Source of the DNA: Lachnospiraceae bacterium
GTDB taxonomy: Bacteria; Bacillota_A; Clostridia; Lachnospirales; Lachnospiraceae
Assembly (NCBI GenBank): GCA_016291475.1
Contig: JAEEXJ010000053.1
Span: 1 to 22,784, forward strand
Reading direction: 5' to 3'
Length of the DNA: 22,784 nt
Shown here: piece after piece, positions 14,698-22,375 of the stretch
Layout: each line of letters opens with the position of its first letter
Position numbering within the stretch: the stretch's first letter is position 1
The notes under the pieces: generated by a model
What the model was told of the DNA's origin: nothing
What the model saw: the letters and a program-made list of their open reading frames with translations, nothing else
The model's database searches: none
Made by a program: the position numbers and the translations under genes

Positions 14698-16668
14698 TTA
14701 TACTCCCGTCTCGAGGATCAGTCTTCTGTATATCTCCTGGAAAACGGATATCATTTTGGATGAGAGGTTGTAAGCATTCTGGAACTTGACCAGATTGACT
14801 GCTTCTTCGTCTTCATCGACACCGGACACGGTAAGTCTGGTATTTCCTATAGCCTTCTGTACCGCTTCATAGCTTTCGACTCCGGTATTTGCTGCCGATG
14901 CGTTAAGCGCTACATCGGAGAGAACTCCCTCAAGGTAACTCGATGCGGTGCCGCCCCTGAAGGAAAGAGGATCCTTTGCATTTGTCATATCCTGAAGAGC
15001 TTCCAGCAGGTCGTTCTGCTCTACTCCGTCACCGGCCTTGAACTTATTGGTCATGAGAGTGGGGTCGTTGACCATTGCGGTCAGGATATTGAAGTTCTCT
15101 GCGGTAAGCTTGTAATAGGAATCATCTGTAACATCCACCTTTATCTGAGTTCCGTATGTGGACTGTTTAACCGCATCTTCCCTGGAATTGTATGCTCTGA
15201 GAAGGGTATCTGCTCTCCATTTATCTGTTGCATCCTGATTGGGGAAGAAGTACTGCTGATCGTCTGTAGCTTTATCACCGGTAAACATTATCATTCCGGT
15301 ATTGTCGTTACCCTCTTTGAGGATATCGTTGAACTTCTGTGCGAAGGTTCTGACCCACTCATTGAGCTGAGCCATGTAATAGGGGATTCCTTCATATCCG
15401 ATGTCATCACCTATCTTGGCGGGCTTACCCACACGGTCGTTGGTCACGTGTCTGGGATTAAGTTCCTGCTCATTACTGAGAACGAAAGTGTATGAATAGG
15501 TAGCCTTTCCGTTTGTGTCGATATCTACGCTGTATGACCAGGAATCATAGTAGAATTCGGTATTTCCGAGGTTTATGATACCGCCCTGATCGGAAAGATT
15601 GCTCTTATTGAGGTCCTTGAGGAAATCTGCGCTAACTTCTACGGTTACGGTATCGTGCAGACCGCCGTCTTTATCGGTATATCCGTTTACTGTGGTATTA
15701 GTTACGTTTCCGTTGAAGAATTCGCTGTTGTTACCGTCTCTCAGCTCAACAAGTCCTCTTAATTCTCCGCCGAGTCTTGCATTGGCGAGGTTGAACTTCT
15801 CACCGTTCTCCCAATATACATCGTAAAGACCGTTGATATCGGTCATATTTACTTTCTCAAAATCCTCACGAGCCACGCAGGTAAGTTCATTATGCTCATT
15901 GGCATCTACAAGAGGCTGTCCGCCTGCGATCTTAACTATATATCTGTAAGCTCCGGTCTCTCTGGTGGGATCGTTCTTGTCATAAACAGGAAGTTCCTCT
16001 GTCTCAACATTGACTATCTCGGATAATCTGTCGATAAGAAGGTCTCTTCTGTCTCTGAGCTCGTTTGCTTTCTGGCCGCCCATCTCGATGGTGGTGATCT
16101 GCTCGTTAAGGGTGGCGATCTCTGCCGAGATGGAGTTGATGTCGTCTATCTTGATCTTGATCTCGGAGTTTACATCCTTCTGTACATTCTGAAGGTTTCC
16201 GACGATCTGGTTAAAATAATCCGTAAGCTGTCCGGCATATCCTACGAACTGGCTCTTGGCACTTGACGATCCGGGATCCTTCATCATCTCTTCAAGTGCG
16301 GTGATCATGAGCTTATCGTAAATGGATGAAAATCCGCCGTTGGTTCCGCTGTCGTAGAAATAATCCTCGAGCTCTCTCATGTAATAGCTCTTCATGTTAT
16401 ACTCACCGAGCTTGGCGTTGTTGTTCCAGTATTTCTGATCGTAGAATCCGTCTCTGATACGCTCTACGGACAAAGTATCAACGCCCGCACCGGCGCATCC
16501 GTATCTTTCAAATGTACGGATGGGATATGCAGCCTGGGTATCTACCTGCTGTCTTGAATATCCTTCGGTCTGGACGTTGGAAATGTTATTTGCGGTTGTA
16601 TTAAGGTTGGCATTAGCTGCCAGAAGTCCTGAATATGCGATATTTAATCCGAAAAACTGTGAACTCAT
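14698..16668 (-). CDS. flgK: Flagellar hook-associated protein FlgK, second (diverged) copy
   Basis: A 656-residue FlgK-type protein. The N-terminal FGLNIAYSGLLAANANLNTTANNISNVQTEGYSRQQV is the rod/hook-family motif of the D0 domain, and a long coiled-coil region (about 140-230) follows. The C-terminus EEAVNLVKFQNAYNLSSKMISVFQEIYRRLI is recognisable but departs from the usual VVDEM ending. It lacks glycine/serine-rich linkers and has a cysteine at GCAGAGV. It follows the other flgK after a 146-base gap. Its stop begins a run of four in-frame stop codons (TAA TAG TAG TGA). GAGGAA precedes the ATG. Confidence 0.88.
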   Translation of the reverse strand: MSSQFFGLNIAYSGLLAANANLNTTANNISNVQTEGYSRQQVDTQAAYPIRTFERYGCAGAGVDTLSVERIRDGFYDQKYWNNNAKLGEYNMKSYYMRELEDYFYDSGTNGGFSSIYDKLMITALEEMMKDPGSSSAKSQFVGYAGQLTDYFNQIVGNLQNVQKDVNSEIKIKIDDINSISAEIATLNEQITTIEMGGQKANELRDRRDLLIDRLSEIVNVETEELPVYDKNDPTRETGAYRYIVKIAGGQPLVDANEHNELTCVAREDFEKVNMTDINGLYDVYWENGEKFNLANARLGGELRGLVELRDGNNSEFFNGNVTNTTVNGYTDKDGGLHDTVTVEVSADFLKDLNKSNLSDQGGIINLGNTEFYYDSWSYSVDIDTNGKATYSYTFVLSNEQELNPRHVTNDRVGKPAKIGDDIGYEGIPYYMAQLNEWVRTFAQKFNDILKEGNDNTGMIMFTGDKATDDQQYFFPNQDATDKWRADTLLRAYNSREDAVKQSTYGTQIKVDVTDDSYYKLTAENFNILTAMVNDPTLMTNKFKAGDGVEQNDLLEALQDMTNAKDPLSFRGGTASSYLEGVLSDVALNASAANTGVESYEAVQKAIGNTRLTVSGVDEDEEAVNLVKFQNAYNLSSKMISVFQEIYRRLILETGV

Positions 16669-16750
16669 ATGATATTCCTCATAAATAGCCGCTTCGGCAA
16701 TGCTTGATCCGATTCGTGAAGGCGTATCTTACGCCATGCCTCCGCTATAT

Positions 16751-16789
16751 ATATCGGTAAATACAGGGGGAGACTTAAGCCTCCCCCTG
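16751..16789 (-). promoter_or_regulatory. Strong hairpin and sigma-28-like -10 between the flgK genes
   Basis: Arms CAGGGGGAG (16764-16772) and CTCCCCCTG (16781-16789) around an 8-base loop, 25 bases after the first flgK stop. On the minus strand the tail is only TATTT, so full termination is unlikely; attenuation or RNA processing is possible. Just downstream is CCGATAT (16751-16757), identical to a sigma-28 -10 core, with CTTAA from the hairpin loop as a poor -35. The remaining leader to the second flgK carries further GGA triplets. Confidence 0.4.
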
Positions 16790-16814
16790 CAAAAACGCCT
16801 ATAAATCATTGTTT

Positions 16815-18698
16815 TCAGAACAAACTTGTGATCAGGTGCTCCATCATCTCATCGACTACATTGATGAATCTTGATGATGCGTTGTAAGCGCTCTGGAATT
16901 TGATCATATTGCTGAGCTCTTCGTCCGAAGAAACAGCTTCAACCTGATCCTTGGCGCTCTCTGCGGCAGAAACCGTCTTAGCCTGATTCTCGTATATGCT
17001 GTTATACATATATCCGGAGTTGGATACCTGTGAAACAAGATCGCTGTAGTATTCGTTGAGACTGACCTTCTTGATAACGGTAGGATTAAGGGTATAGACT
17101 TCCTCGGTAAATACCTTCTTTAAAGCCTCCATGGTCTTAATATCCTCGGAACCGTCCTTGAGTCTGAATCCCATAAGGGAAGGAGTCTGGAGGAGGGTCT
17201 GGTTGATGTTGGTATTTGCCACGGAATACAGGCTGTACTTAAGGTCTGCCAGTTTGTTCTGGTCTATTACGTTGCCGTTGTTATCCACAACCTGACCTCT
17301 TGAGTTGAACTTGGGCATTTCCTCTTCGTTAAATACCCAGTAAGAACCCAAAGATGTGTTGTACTCGGTATATCCGTCGGTGGTAGATTTCTGGAATAAC
17401 TGGAGAGGTGCTCCTTTTGCATCTTCCATATAGTTATATCCATCGTCCGCATTGGGATAGATCTTGTATTCTTTTCCCTCATAAGCCTTGGAATCGGCAG
17501 CTTTGATCGCATTATATATGGTAAGGTCATCACCGGTGGATGAAGCACTTATGGTCCTTACGCCTGCTGCATTTTCAAGAACCCCGTTAACGGCAGTGAC
17601 CACATTATGTATAAGCTGGTCAAACTCAGCCTCAATGTTCATAAGAACGGAATCCTTAACATCGTCATAGAATCTGATATCGGTATAATCCGCTCTTCTG
17701 TCACCTCTTGCGTAGAGAAGGCTTCTGAGCTTTCCTACGTCGGTATTTGCCTCAGAGGAAATAGGTCTGTCCGTGTCAAAAACATGGGCAGCTTCTATGT
17801 TATAGATCCTGTCGCCCTTTTTGCCGTCCGTGGTGAAGATGGTGTTGTCTATTTTCTTGGCATCTCCGCCGGGAACAACGGAATAATTGGAGTTCTGAGG
17901 CCAGTAGGGAGTGTAAAATCCGGTCTGGGAATCGATATCGATCCAGATCTCATAGCAAAGGGAACCTTTTACGAAGTCTTCCCCTTCTATCTGAACGGAT
18001 ACGGAACCGTACTGATCTTCCTTATAATTTATATTACAAAGAGAAGAAAGCTTATCGAGTATCAGATTTCTCTGGTCACGGAAATCATTGGCTTTCTCCT
18101 CGCCGAGTTCTATTTTCTGAATAACGGAATTAAGCTCCAGGATCTTCTTGCCATAATCATTGATGGTCTTAACATCCTGAAGTACCTGGAAATTGATATT
18201 GTCCTGATATCCGGCCAGGTCGTTGTATACGGAACGGGCTCTCTCAAGAAACTCAGCGGCTTCGCTTACGAGCGCACCCTGAGTTACGGAATTGCAGGGA
18301 TCCTTGGTAAGCTCCTGGACAGCGGTCCAAAGATCTGACAAGGATTTCTGAAAAGAAGCACCGTTAAGCTCACCGAGAAGATCTTCGACTTCATTTAAGG
18401 TATTCTTGGAAACCTCATAGAAATCCTGTCTTCCGAGCTCGGTGCGGTATGTTTTGTCAAGGAAGTAATCCCTGACCTGTTTTGCATTAGAATAATAAAC
18501 TCCAAGTCCGGCCTGCTGATAAGAAATCGCACTGCCTGTCTTGGAGATTGTTATATATCTTCTGTCGTCTAATTCAACCTGCTGTCTGGTATATCCTTCA
18601 GTATCAGCATTGGTGATGTTGTGTGCAACGGTGTTTAATGCGTTGCTGCTGGTCTGAAGTCCCGTGACACCCAGGGAAAGGTCACTCCACAGGGACAT
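16815..18698 (-). CDS. flgK: Flagellar hook-associated protein FlgK, first copy
   Basis: A 627-residue FlgK, the first hook-filament junction protein. The N-terminus LGVTGLQTSSNALNTVAHNITNADTEGYTRQQV and C-terminus ELSNMIKFQSAYNASSRFINVVDEMMEHLITSLF match the canonical D0 ends closely, more so than the second copy. The region around residues 75-230 is the usual coiled-coil D1 part; the centre is variable. AGGAG lies 7 bases upstream and overlaps the flgN stop, so translation is coupled to the chaperone gene. Confidence 0.93.
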   Translation of the reverse strand: MSLWSDLSLGVTGLQTSSNALNTVAHNITNADTEGYTRQQVELDDRRYITISKTGSAISYQQAGLGVYYSNAKQVRDYFLDKTYRTELGRQDFYEVSKNTLNEVEDLLGELNGASFQKSLSDLWTAVQELTKDPCNSVTQGALVSEAAEFLERARSVYNDLAGYQDNINFQVLQDVKTINDYGKKILELNSVIQKIELGEEKANDFRDQRNLILDKLSSLCNINYKEDQYGSVSVQIEGEDFVKGSLCYEIWIDIDSQTGFYTPYWPQNSNYSVVPGGDAKKIDNTIFTTDGKKGDRIYNIEAAHVFDTDRPISSEANTDVGKLRSLLYARGDRRADYTDIRFYDDVKDSVLMNIEAEFDQLIHNVVTAVNGVLENAAGVRTISASSTGDDLTIYNAIKAADSKAYEGKEYKIYPNADDGYNYMEDAKGAPLQLFQKSTTDGYTEYNTSLGSYWVFNEEEMPKFNSRGQVVDNNGNVIDQNKLADLKYSLYSVANTNINQTLLQTPSLMGFRLKDGSEDIKTMEALKKVFTEEVYTLNPTVIKKVSLNEYYSDLVSQVSNSGYMYNSIYENQAKTVSAAESAKDQVEAVSSDEELSNMIKFQSAYNASSRFINVVDEMMEHLITSLF

Positions 18699-18708
18699 AA
18701 CTTATCTC

Positions 18709-19224
18709 CTATTGTTTAGCGTCAAAGGTGCCTCTTGTTACTCCAAGGGTACCTCCGGTGTAATTTGCTCTCGAATAGTTTGCCGTTTCAGGAGCGGCTT
18801 TGAGTGAATTAAGAAGATTCAGTTCAAAATCCACCATTTCAAGTGAGCTCTTAAGGAGTTCGCTGTTCTGATCGTTTACCCTGGCAAGTTCGTGTACCAC
18901 CGTGGTCAGTCTGTCGTATACTTCGGCAAGTTTTTTCTGTTCCGCGGGGGACTTATCAAGTAATCCGATAAGCGTCCTAAGTTTAAGTTCTTTAACGTCC
19001 CTGTTAATTACATTCGCTATGTCGGCAGTAACCTTGGACCTCGTTGAGTCGAGGTTCTGCAGCCTGTCGGCATGCGACTGTTCATCTTCCGTGATCCTGC
19101 TCAGCGCTTCCAGGTCGCCGGCCACAATGACCGGGGTTTTTGAGCGTGCCAGTCCAAGAACGATCTCATATTCATCGCATTCTTCCGAAAGTATGTTAAT
19201 AAGATTTTCTACAAGACTAGCCAC
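18709..19224 (-). CDS. flgN: FlgN, export chaperone for FlgK/FlgL
   Basis: A 171-residue mostly helical protein of the FlgN family: SLVENLINILSEECDEYEIVLGLARSKTPVIVAGDLEALSRI at the N-terminus, then long amphipathic helices to about residue 140, with a disordered glycine/threonine-rich tail. FlgN holds unassembled FlgK and FlgL and delivers them to the export gate. The start is GTG at 19222-19224, three bases after the flgM stop, with GGGG upstream. Position directly before two flgK genes fits this role. Confidence 0.88.
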   Translation of the reverse strand: MASLVENLINILSEECDEYEIVLGLARSKTPVIVAGDLEALSRITEDEQSHADRLQNLDSTRSKVTADIANVINRDVKELKLRTLIGLLDKSPAEQKKLAEVYDRLTTVVHELARVNDQNSELLKSSLEMVDFELNLLNSLKAAPETANYSRANYTGGTLGVTRGTFDAKQ

Positions 19225-19227
19225 GCT

Positions 19228-19506
19228 TTACCCCAATTCCTGGAATTTCTGAAGAAGTTTGTCAGCAAAGCTCTCTGCGCTGACATTGTATGTACCTGAC
19301 GCAAGTTTGGTCTTCATCGTATCTACAACTTCAGGTCTTACGTCGGGAGCTGCTGCAAGAGCATCCTTAGCAGTCTTCATGTCTTTTCCAATGCTGCTGA
19401 TGGATACCTTATCGGTAGTTGCGGCTGTGCCCTTAACCTTCTGTGTATTCGAGACCCTCTGTGTCTGATACAGGCTCTGGATCTGAGAATAACTCTCTAT
19501 ACGCAT
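19228..19506 (-). CDS. flgM: Anti-sigma-28 factor FlgM
   Basis: A 92-residue FlgM. The weakly structured N-terminal half is followed by the conserved sigma-binding part: KVSISSIGKDMKTAKDAL, then VRPEVVDTMKTKLASGTYNVSAESFADKLLQKF. FlgM holds sigma-28 inactive until the hook is finished and FlgM is secreted. It heads the late flagellar operon and has AGGAGG about 9 bases before the ATG. A sigma-28-type promoter precedes it, giving the usual self-limiting loop. A GGA-loop hairpin lies just upstream of the ribosome binding site. Confidence 0.93.
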   Translation of the reverse strand: MRIESYSQIQSLYQTQRVSNTQKVKGTAATTDKVSISSIGKDMKTAKDALAAAPDVRPEVVDTMKTKLASGTYNVSAESFADKLLQKFQELG

Positions 19507-19516
19507 TCGGTTTTTG

Positions 19517-19558
19517 CCTCCTTTTTTACGTATTGTAAGGCCTTTTCCAAGCCTTACA
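19517..19558 (-). promoter_or_regulatory. flgM leader hairpin with GGA loop
   Basis: Arms TGTAAGGC and GCCTTACA (19551-19558 and 19534-19541) enclose a 9-base loop containing TTGGAAAAG. The ribosome binding site AGGAGG (core 19517-19521) follows, with its GGA 27 bases from the loop GGA. Two GGA sites, one in a loop and one in the ribosome binding site, are the usual layout for CsrA repression. Confidence 0.5.
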
Positions 19559-19564
19559 TCTACT

Positions 19565-19592
19565 TTATCGGAGTGCAGTGACCAAAACTTTA
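19565..19592 (-). promoter_or_regulatory. Sigma-28 (SigD-type) promoter of the flagellar operon
   Basis: On the minus strand TAAA (19589-19592), a 16-base spacer and TCCGATAA (19565-19572), close to the SigD consensus TAAA-N15-GCCGATAT. Transcription should begin near 19557, at the foot of the leader hairpin. Confidence 0.8.
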
Positions 19593-19604
19593 CACTTTAT
19601 TTGC

Positions 19605-19644
19605 AAAAAAGCCCCTTTTTGAGCCAAAAACTCAAAAAGAGGCT
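19605..19644 (-). terminator. Terminator of asnS
   Basis: Fourteen-base arms AGCCTCTTTTTGAG and CTCAAAAAGGGGCT (one wobble pair) with a 7-base loop, followed on the minus strand by TTTTTT. It lies 10 bases after the asnS stop and upstream of the flgM promoter. Confidence 0.9.
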
Positions 19645-19654
19645 ATAACGTTTA

Positions 19655-21046
19655 TTATAATTCGCAGGTTCCGACGGTTCTGGGGAAGGGAAGAACGTCA
19701 CGGATATTGCCCATTCCGGTAAGGTACATGACGCATCTTTCGAATCCGAGACCGAAGCCTGAGTGACGGGCTGAGCCGTATCTGCGGAGGTCAAGGTAGA
19801 ATTCGTAATCTTCCTTGGCAAGCCCAAGCTCTTCCATACGCTTTTCAAGCTTTCCGAGTTCTGCTTCTCTCTCACTACCGCCGATGATCTCGCCGATTCC
19901 GGGAACGAGGCAGTCCATAGCCGCTACGGTCTTTCCGTCAGGATTCTGCTTCATGTAGAAGGCCTTGATCTCCTTGGGATAATCGGTTACGAATACGGGA
20001 CGCTTGAAGATCTCCTCGGTAAGATATCTCTCGTGCTCGGTCTGAAGGTCACAGCCCCAGCTTACCTTGTAATCAAACTTGTCATTATGCTCTTCAAGGA
20101 GCTTTATAGCCTCGGTATAGGTTACTCTTCCGAATTCCGAATTAGCAACATGCTCAAGTCTTTCCAGAAGTCCCTTGTCGATGAACTGGTTAAAGAATGC
20201 CATTTCTTCAGGAGCATGCTCGAGAGTATATCTGATAACGTACTTGAGCATATCCTCGGCGATCTCCATGTTGTCGGAAAGTTCGGCAAATGCGATCTCG
20301 GGCTCGATCATCCAGAACTCTGCTGCGTGACGGGTGGTATTGGAATTCTCTGCACGGAAGGTAGGTCCGAAGGTGTATACCTTCTTAAATGCAAATGCAT
20401 AAGTCTCTACATCAAGCTGTCCGGATACTGTAAGATTGGTCTGTTTTCCGAAGAAATCTTTGGAATAATCGACCTTTCCGTCCTCGGTCTTAGGAAGGTT
20501 GTTCAGGTCGAGGGTGGTAACCTGGAACATTTCGCCCGCGCCTTCACAGTCACTGCCGGTTATGATGGGGCTGTGTACATATACAAAGCCTCTCTCCTGG
20601 AAGAAGCTGTGGATTGCAAAAGCAATGACGCTTCTTACTCTGAAGACTGCCTGGAAGGTATTGGTACGTGCTCTTAGGTGAGTCATGGTACGGAGATACT
20701 CAAGAGTGTGGCGCTTGGGCTGAAGAGGATAATCGGAAGGTGAAGATCCCTCGAGGATAACCTCCGTAGCCTGCATCTCGAAGGGCTGTTTTGCGCCGGG
20801 GGTCGCTACGATCTCGCCCTTTGCTATGATCGCGGTTCCCACTCCGAAGTGTGCTACCTCTTCGAAATTGGAGATCTTGTCTCCGTAAACCACCTGAAGG
20901 GTTCTGAAATCGGTTCCGTCACTGAGAACGATGAAGCCGAAGGTCTTGGAATCTCTGTTTGTACGGATCCATCCGCCTACGGTCACTTCTTTGCCGACAT
21001 ATTCCTCTGTTTTCTTAAATAGATCTCTGATCTCTGTAAGTTCCAT
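19655..21046 (-). CDS. asnS: Asparaginyl-tRNA synthetase
   Basis: A 463-residue class IIb synthetase that charges tRNA-Asn. The N-terminal OB-fold (about 18-105, [24 protein letters not shown]) binds the anticodon. The core has [15 protein letters not shown], motif 2 [25 protein letters not shown] and motif 3 [27 protein letters not shown], all intact. The length matches bacterial AsnRS. GAGG lies before the ATG. The 52-base gap after the lipoprotein gene holds only a poor promoter (TTGACC, TTACAG) with a TCCCC-A-GGGGA palindrome, so read-through from the lipoprotein gene is likely. Confidence 0.96.
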   Translation of the reverse strand: MELTEIRDLFKKTEEYVGKEVTVGGWIRTNRDSKTFGFIVLSDGTDFRTLQVVYGDKISNFEEVAHFGVGTAIIAKGEIVATPGAKQPFEMQATEVILEGSSPSDYPLQPKRHTLEYLRTMTHLRARTNTFQAVFRVRSVIAFAIHSFFQERGFVYVHSPIITGSDCEGAGEMFQVTTLDLNNLPKTEDGKVDYSKDFFGKQTNLTVSGQLDVETYAFAFKKVYTFGPTFRAENSNTTRHAAEFWMIEPEIAFAELSDNMEIAEDMLKYVIRYTLEHAPEEMAFFNQFIDKGLLERLEHVANSEFGRVTYTEAIKLLEEHNDKFDYKVSWGCDLQTEHERYLTEEIFKRPVFVTDYPKEIKAFYMKQNPDGKTVAAMDCLVPGIGEIIGGSEREAELGKLEKRMEELGLAKEDYEFYLDLRRYGSARHSGFGLGFERCVMYLTGMGNIRDVLPFPRTVGTCEL

Positions 21047-21098
21047 ATCCGTTACCTCTTTATTGAAACTGTAAGCCGTTCCCCTGGGGATAGGTCAA

Positions 21099-22241
21099 TT
21101 ATTTGGCAAAAAACTGCTCTACAACGTAATCTGCGATCTGCTCCTCGAAGTAATAAACCTTGTATTCATTCTCGGAAGCGGTTGAGAAGAAGTCCTCTCT
21201 GGTCTGTCCGGATCTTGCGATGATGTCTTCCATCCATACATTAAACTCTTCGTCGGTGGGTAAAACATTATTCTCGGCACCGATAATGTAAAGGGCTGCA
21301 TCATAGTTAAGCTGCTCTTTTGAATACTGAGTTACGAACTCATCAAGTGACTGCTGATAATATCCGGCATAAGTCTCTGCATCTACTCCGTAGTTTGCTG
21401 CAAGGGTAGATACGGCATTCATGATCTGGGTGTTGTAGGAATCGATAAGCTCCTGAGGGAAATCCTGTACAACGGTCAATACGGTAGGAAGCTGATAATA
21501 CAAAGCATTCTTGATGTTGCTCTTGTTATAATCGTCTACCTGACGCTGAAGCTCTCCGTAATAATAGGTCTCAAATGCATCGATATCGCTGAATGCTTCC
21601 TGGCCCTCTTCAAGGTGGTTATTTGCCTCTGCAAGAATATCGTCAGGAGATACGATGTACTGAACGGTGCAGGTAAATACCACTTCCTGTCCTGCAAGAT
21701 CGGCATTGTGATATTCCTCGGGGAAGGAGATGGGAAGATCCTGCTCCTCACCGGGCATCCAGCCGATAAGTCCGTCCTCGAATCCGGGGATAAAGGTGTT
21801 GGAGCCGATTCCAAGGATATATCCTGTACCGGTACCGCCTTCAAAGGCTACTCCGTCCTGTTTTCCGCAATAATCAAGGCATACAATATCGCCGTACTCA
21901 ACAGCTCTGTCGGTAACCTGAGTGGGCTCTGCGATCTGACCTGCAAACTCTGCAAGGAATCCGATATACTCGGAAGACTTCTCCTCATCGGAAAGCTCAA
22001 CCATATCTACTCCGAGGTCAAGACTCAGATAATCTCCCATGGTTACATACTGGGACATGTCATAATCAAGGATGGTAGGAAGGATTCCGGTCGCAGCAGG
22101 ATCTGTAGCTCCTGCGGAAGGACCTGCCTGTCCCGAAATCGCATTGGGATCGGTAAAAACGTTCTCGTCGCCCGCACATCCGCCAAATGCGATTACTGTG
22201 GAGACCGCAAGTGCAAGCATGCTTAATGTATTCTTTTTCAT
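21099..22241 (-). CDS. Trigger-factor-like FKBP peptidyl-prolyl isomerase lipoprotein
   Basis: A 380-residue secreted protein. MKKNTLSMLALAVSTVIAFGGC is a lipoprotein signal with Cys22 as the lipid site, followed by a flexible G/A/T-rich linker. An FKBP-type domain at about residues 110-195 includes GDIVCLDYCGKQDGVAFEGG and GFEDGLIGWMPGEEQDLPISFPEEYHN. The C-terminal part is helical and resembles the trigger factor chaperone arms, but the ribosome-binding domain is absent. It probably folds proteins outside the membrane. Its start has a weak AAAGAGA site; the promoter is at 22288-22316. Confidence 0.88.
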   Translation of the reverse strand: MKKNTLSMLALAVSTVIAFGGCAGDENVFTDPNAISGQAGPSAGATDPAATGILPTILDYDMSQYVTMGDYLSLDLGVDMVELSDEEKSSEYIGFLAEFAGQIAEPTQVTDRAVEYGDIVCLDYCGKQDGVAFEGGTGTGYILGIGSNTFIPGFEDGLIGWMPGEEQDLPISFPEEYHNADLAGQEVVFTCTVQYIVSPDDILAEANNHLEEGQEAFSDIDAFETYYYGELQRQVDDYNKSNIKNALYYQLPTVLTVVQDFPQELIDSYNTQIMNAVSTLAANYGVDAETYAGYYQQSLDEFVTQYSKEQLNYDAALYIIGAENNVLPTDEEFNVWMEDIIARSGQTREDFFSTASENEYKVYYFEEQIADYVVEQFFAK

Positions 22242-22287
22242 AATATTTCTCTTTCTAAATTAATGTCGTTAATGCATATCAATCGGA

Positions 22288-22316
22288 ATTGTACCACTTA
22301 GAGCCCATATGCACAA
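22288..22316 (-). promoter_or_regulatory. Promoter of the lipoprotein gene
   Basis: On the minus strand TTGTGC (22311-22316), a 17-base spacer and TACAAT (22288-22293). It is divergent from, and separated by 8 bases from, the plus-strand promoter at 22325. Confidence 0.6.
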
Positions 22317-22324
22317 ACAAATTA

Positions 22325-22353
22325 TTGATAATAATGCCCCCATTTGCTACAAT
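22325..22353 (+). promoter_or_regulatory. Promoter of the divergent right-edge gene
   Basis: TTGATA (22325-22330), a 17-base spacer and TACAAT (22348-22353): a good SigA promoter 22 bases before the start codon. Confidence 0.7.
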
Positions 22354-22375
22354 GTGCATTTGAAAGAGGTGTTTT

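Noticed and set aside
17607..18338. Long plus-strand open frame of 243 codons opposite the first flgK.
   Set aside because: It lies wholly inside a clear FlgK gene, has low-complexity hydrophobic composition and no ribosome binding site; an antisense shadow.
20033..20677. Long plus-strand open frame of 214 codons opposite asnS.
   Set aside because: Antisense to an intact AsnRS with all class II motifs; coding by codon bias only.
21073..21095. TCCCC-A-GGGGA palindrome between the lipoprotein gene and asnS as a T-box or operator.
   Set aside because: The gap is only 52 bases, far too short for a T-box, and no matching site was seen elsewhere.
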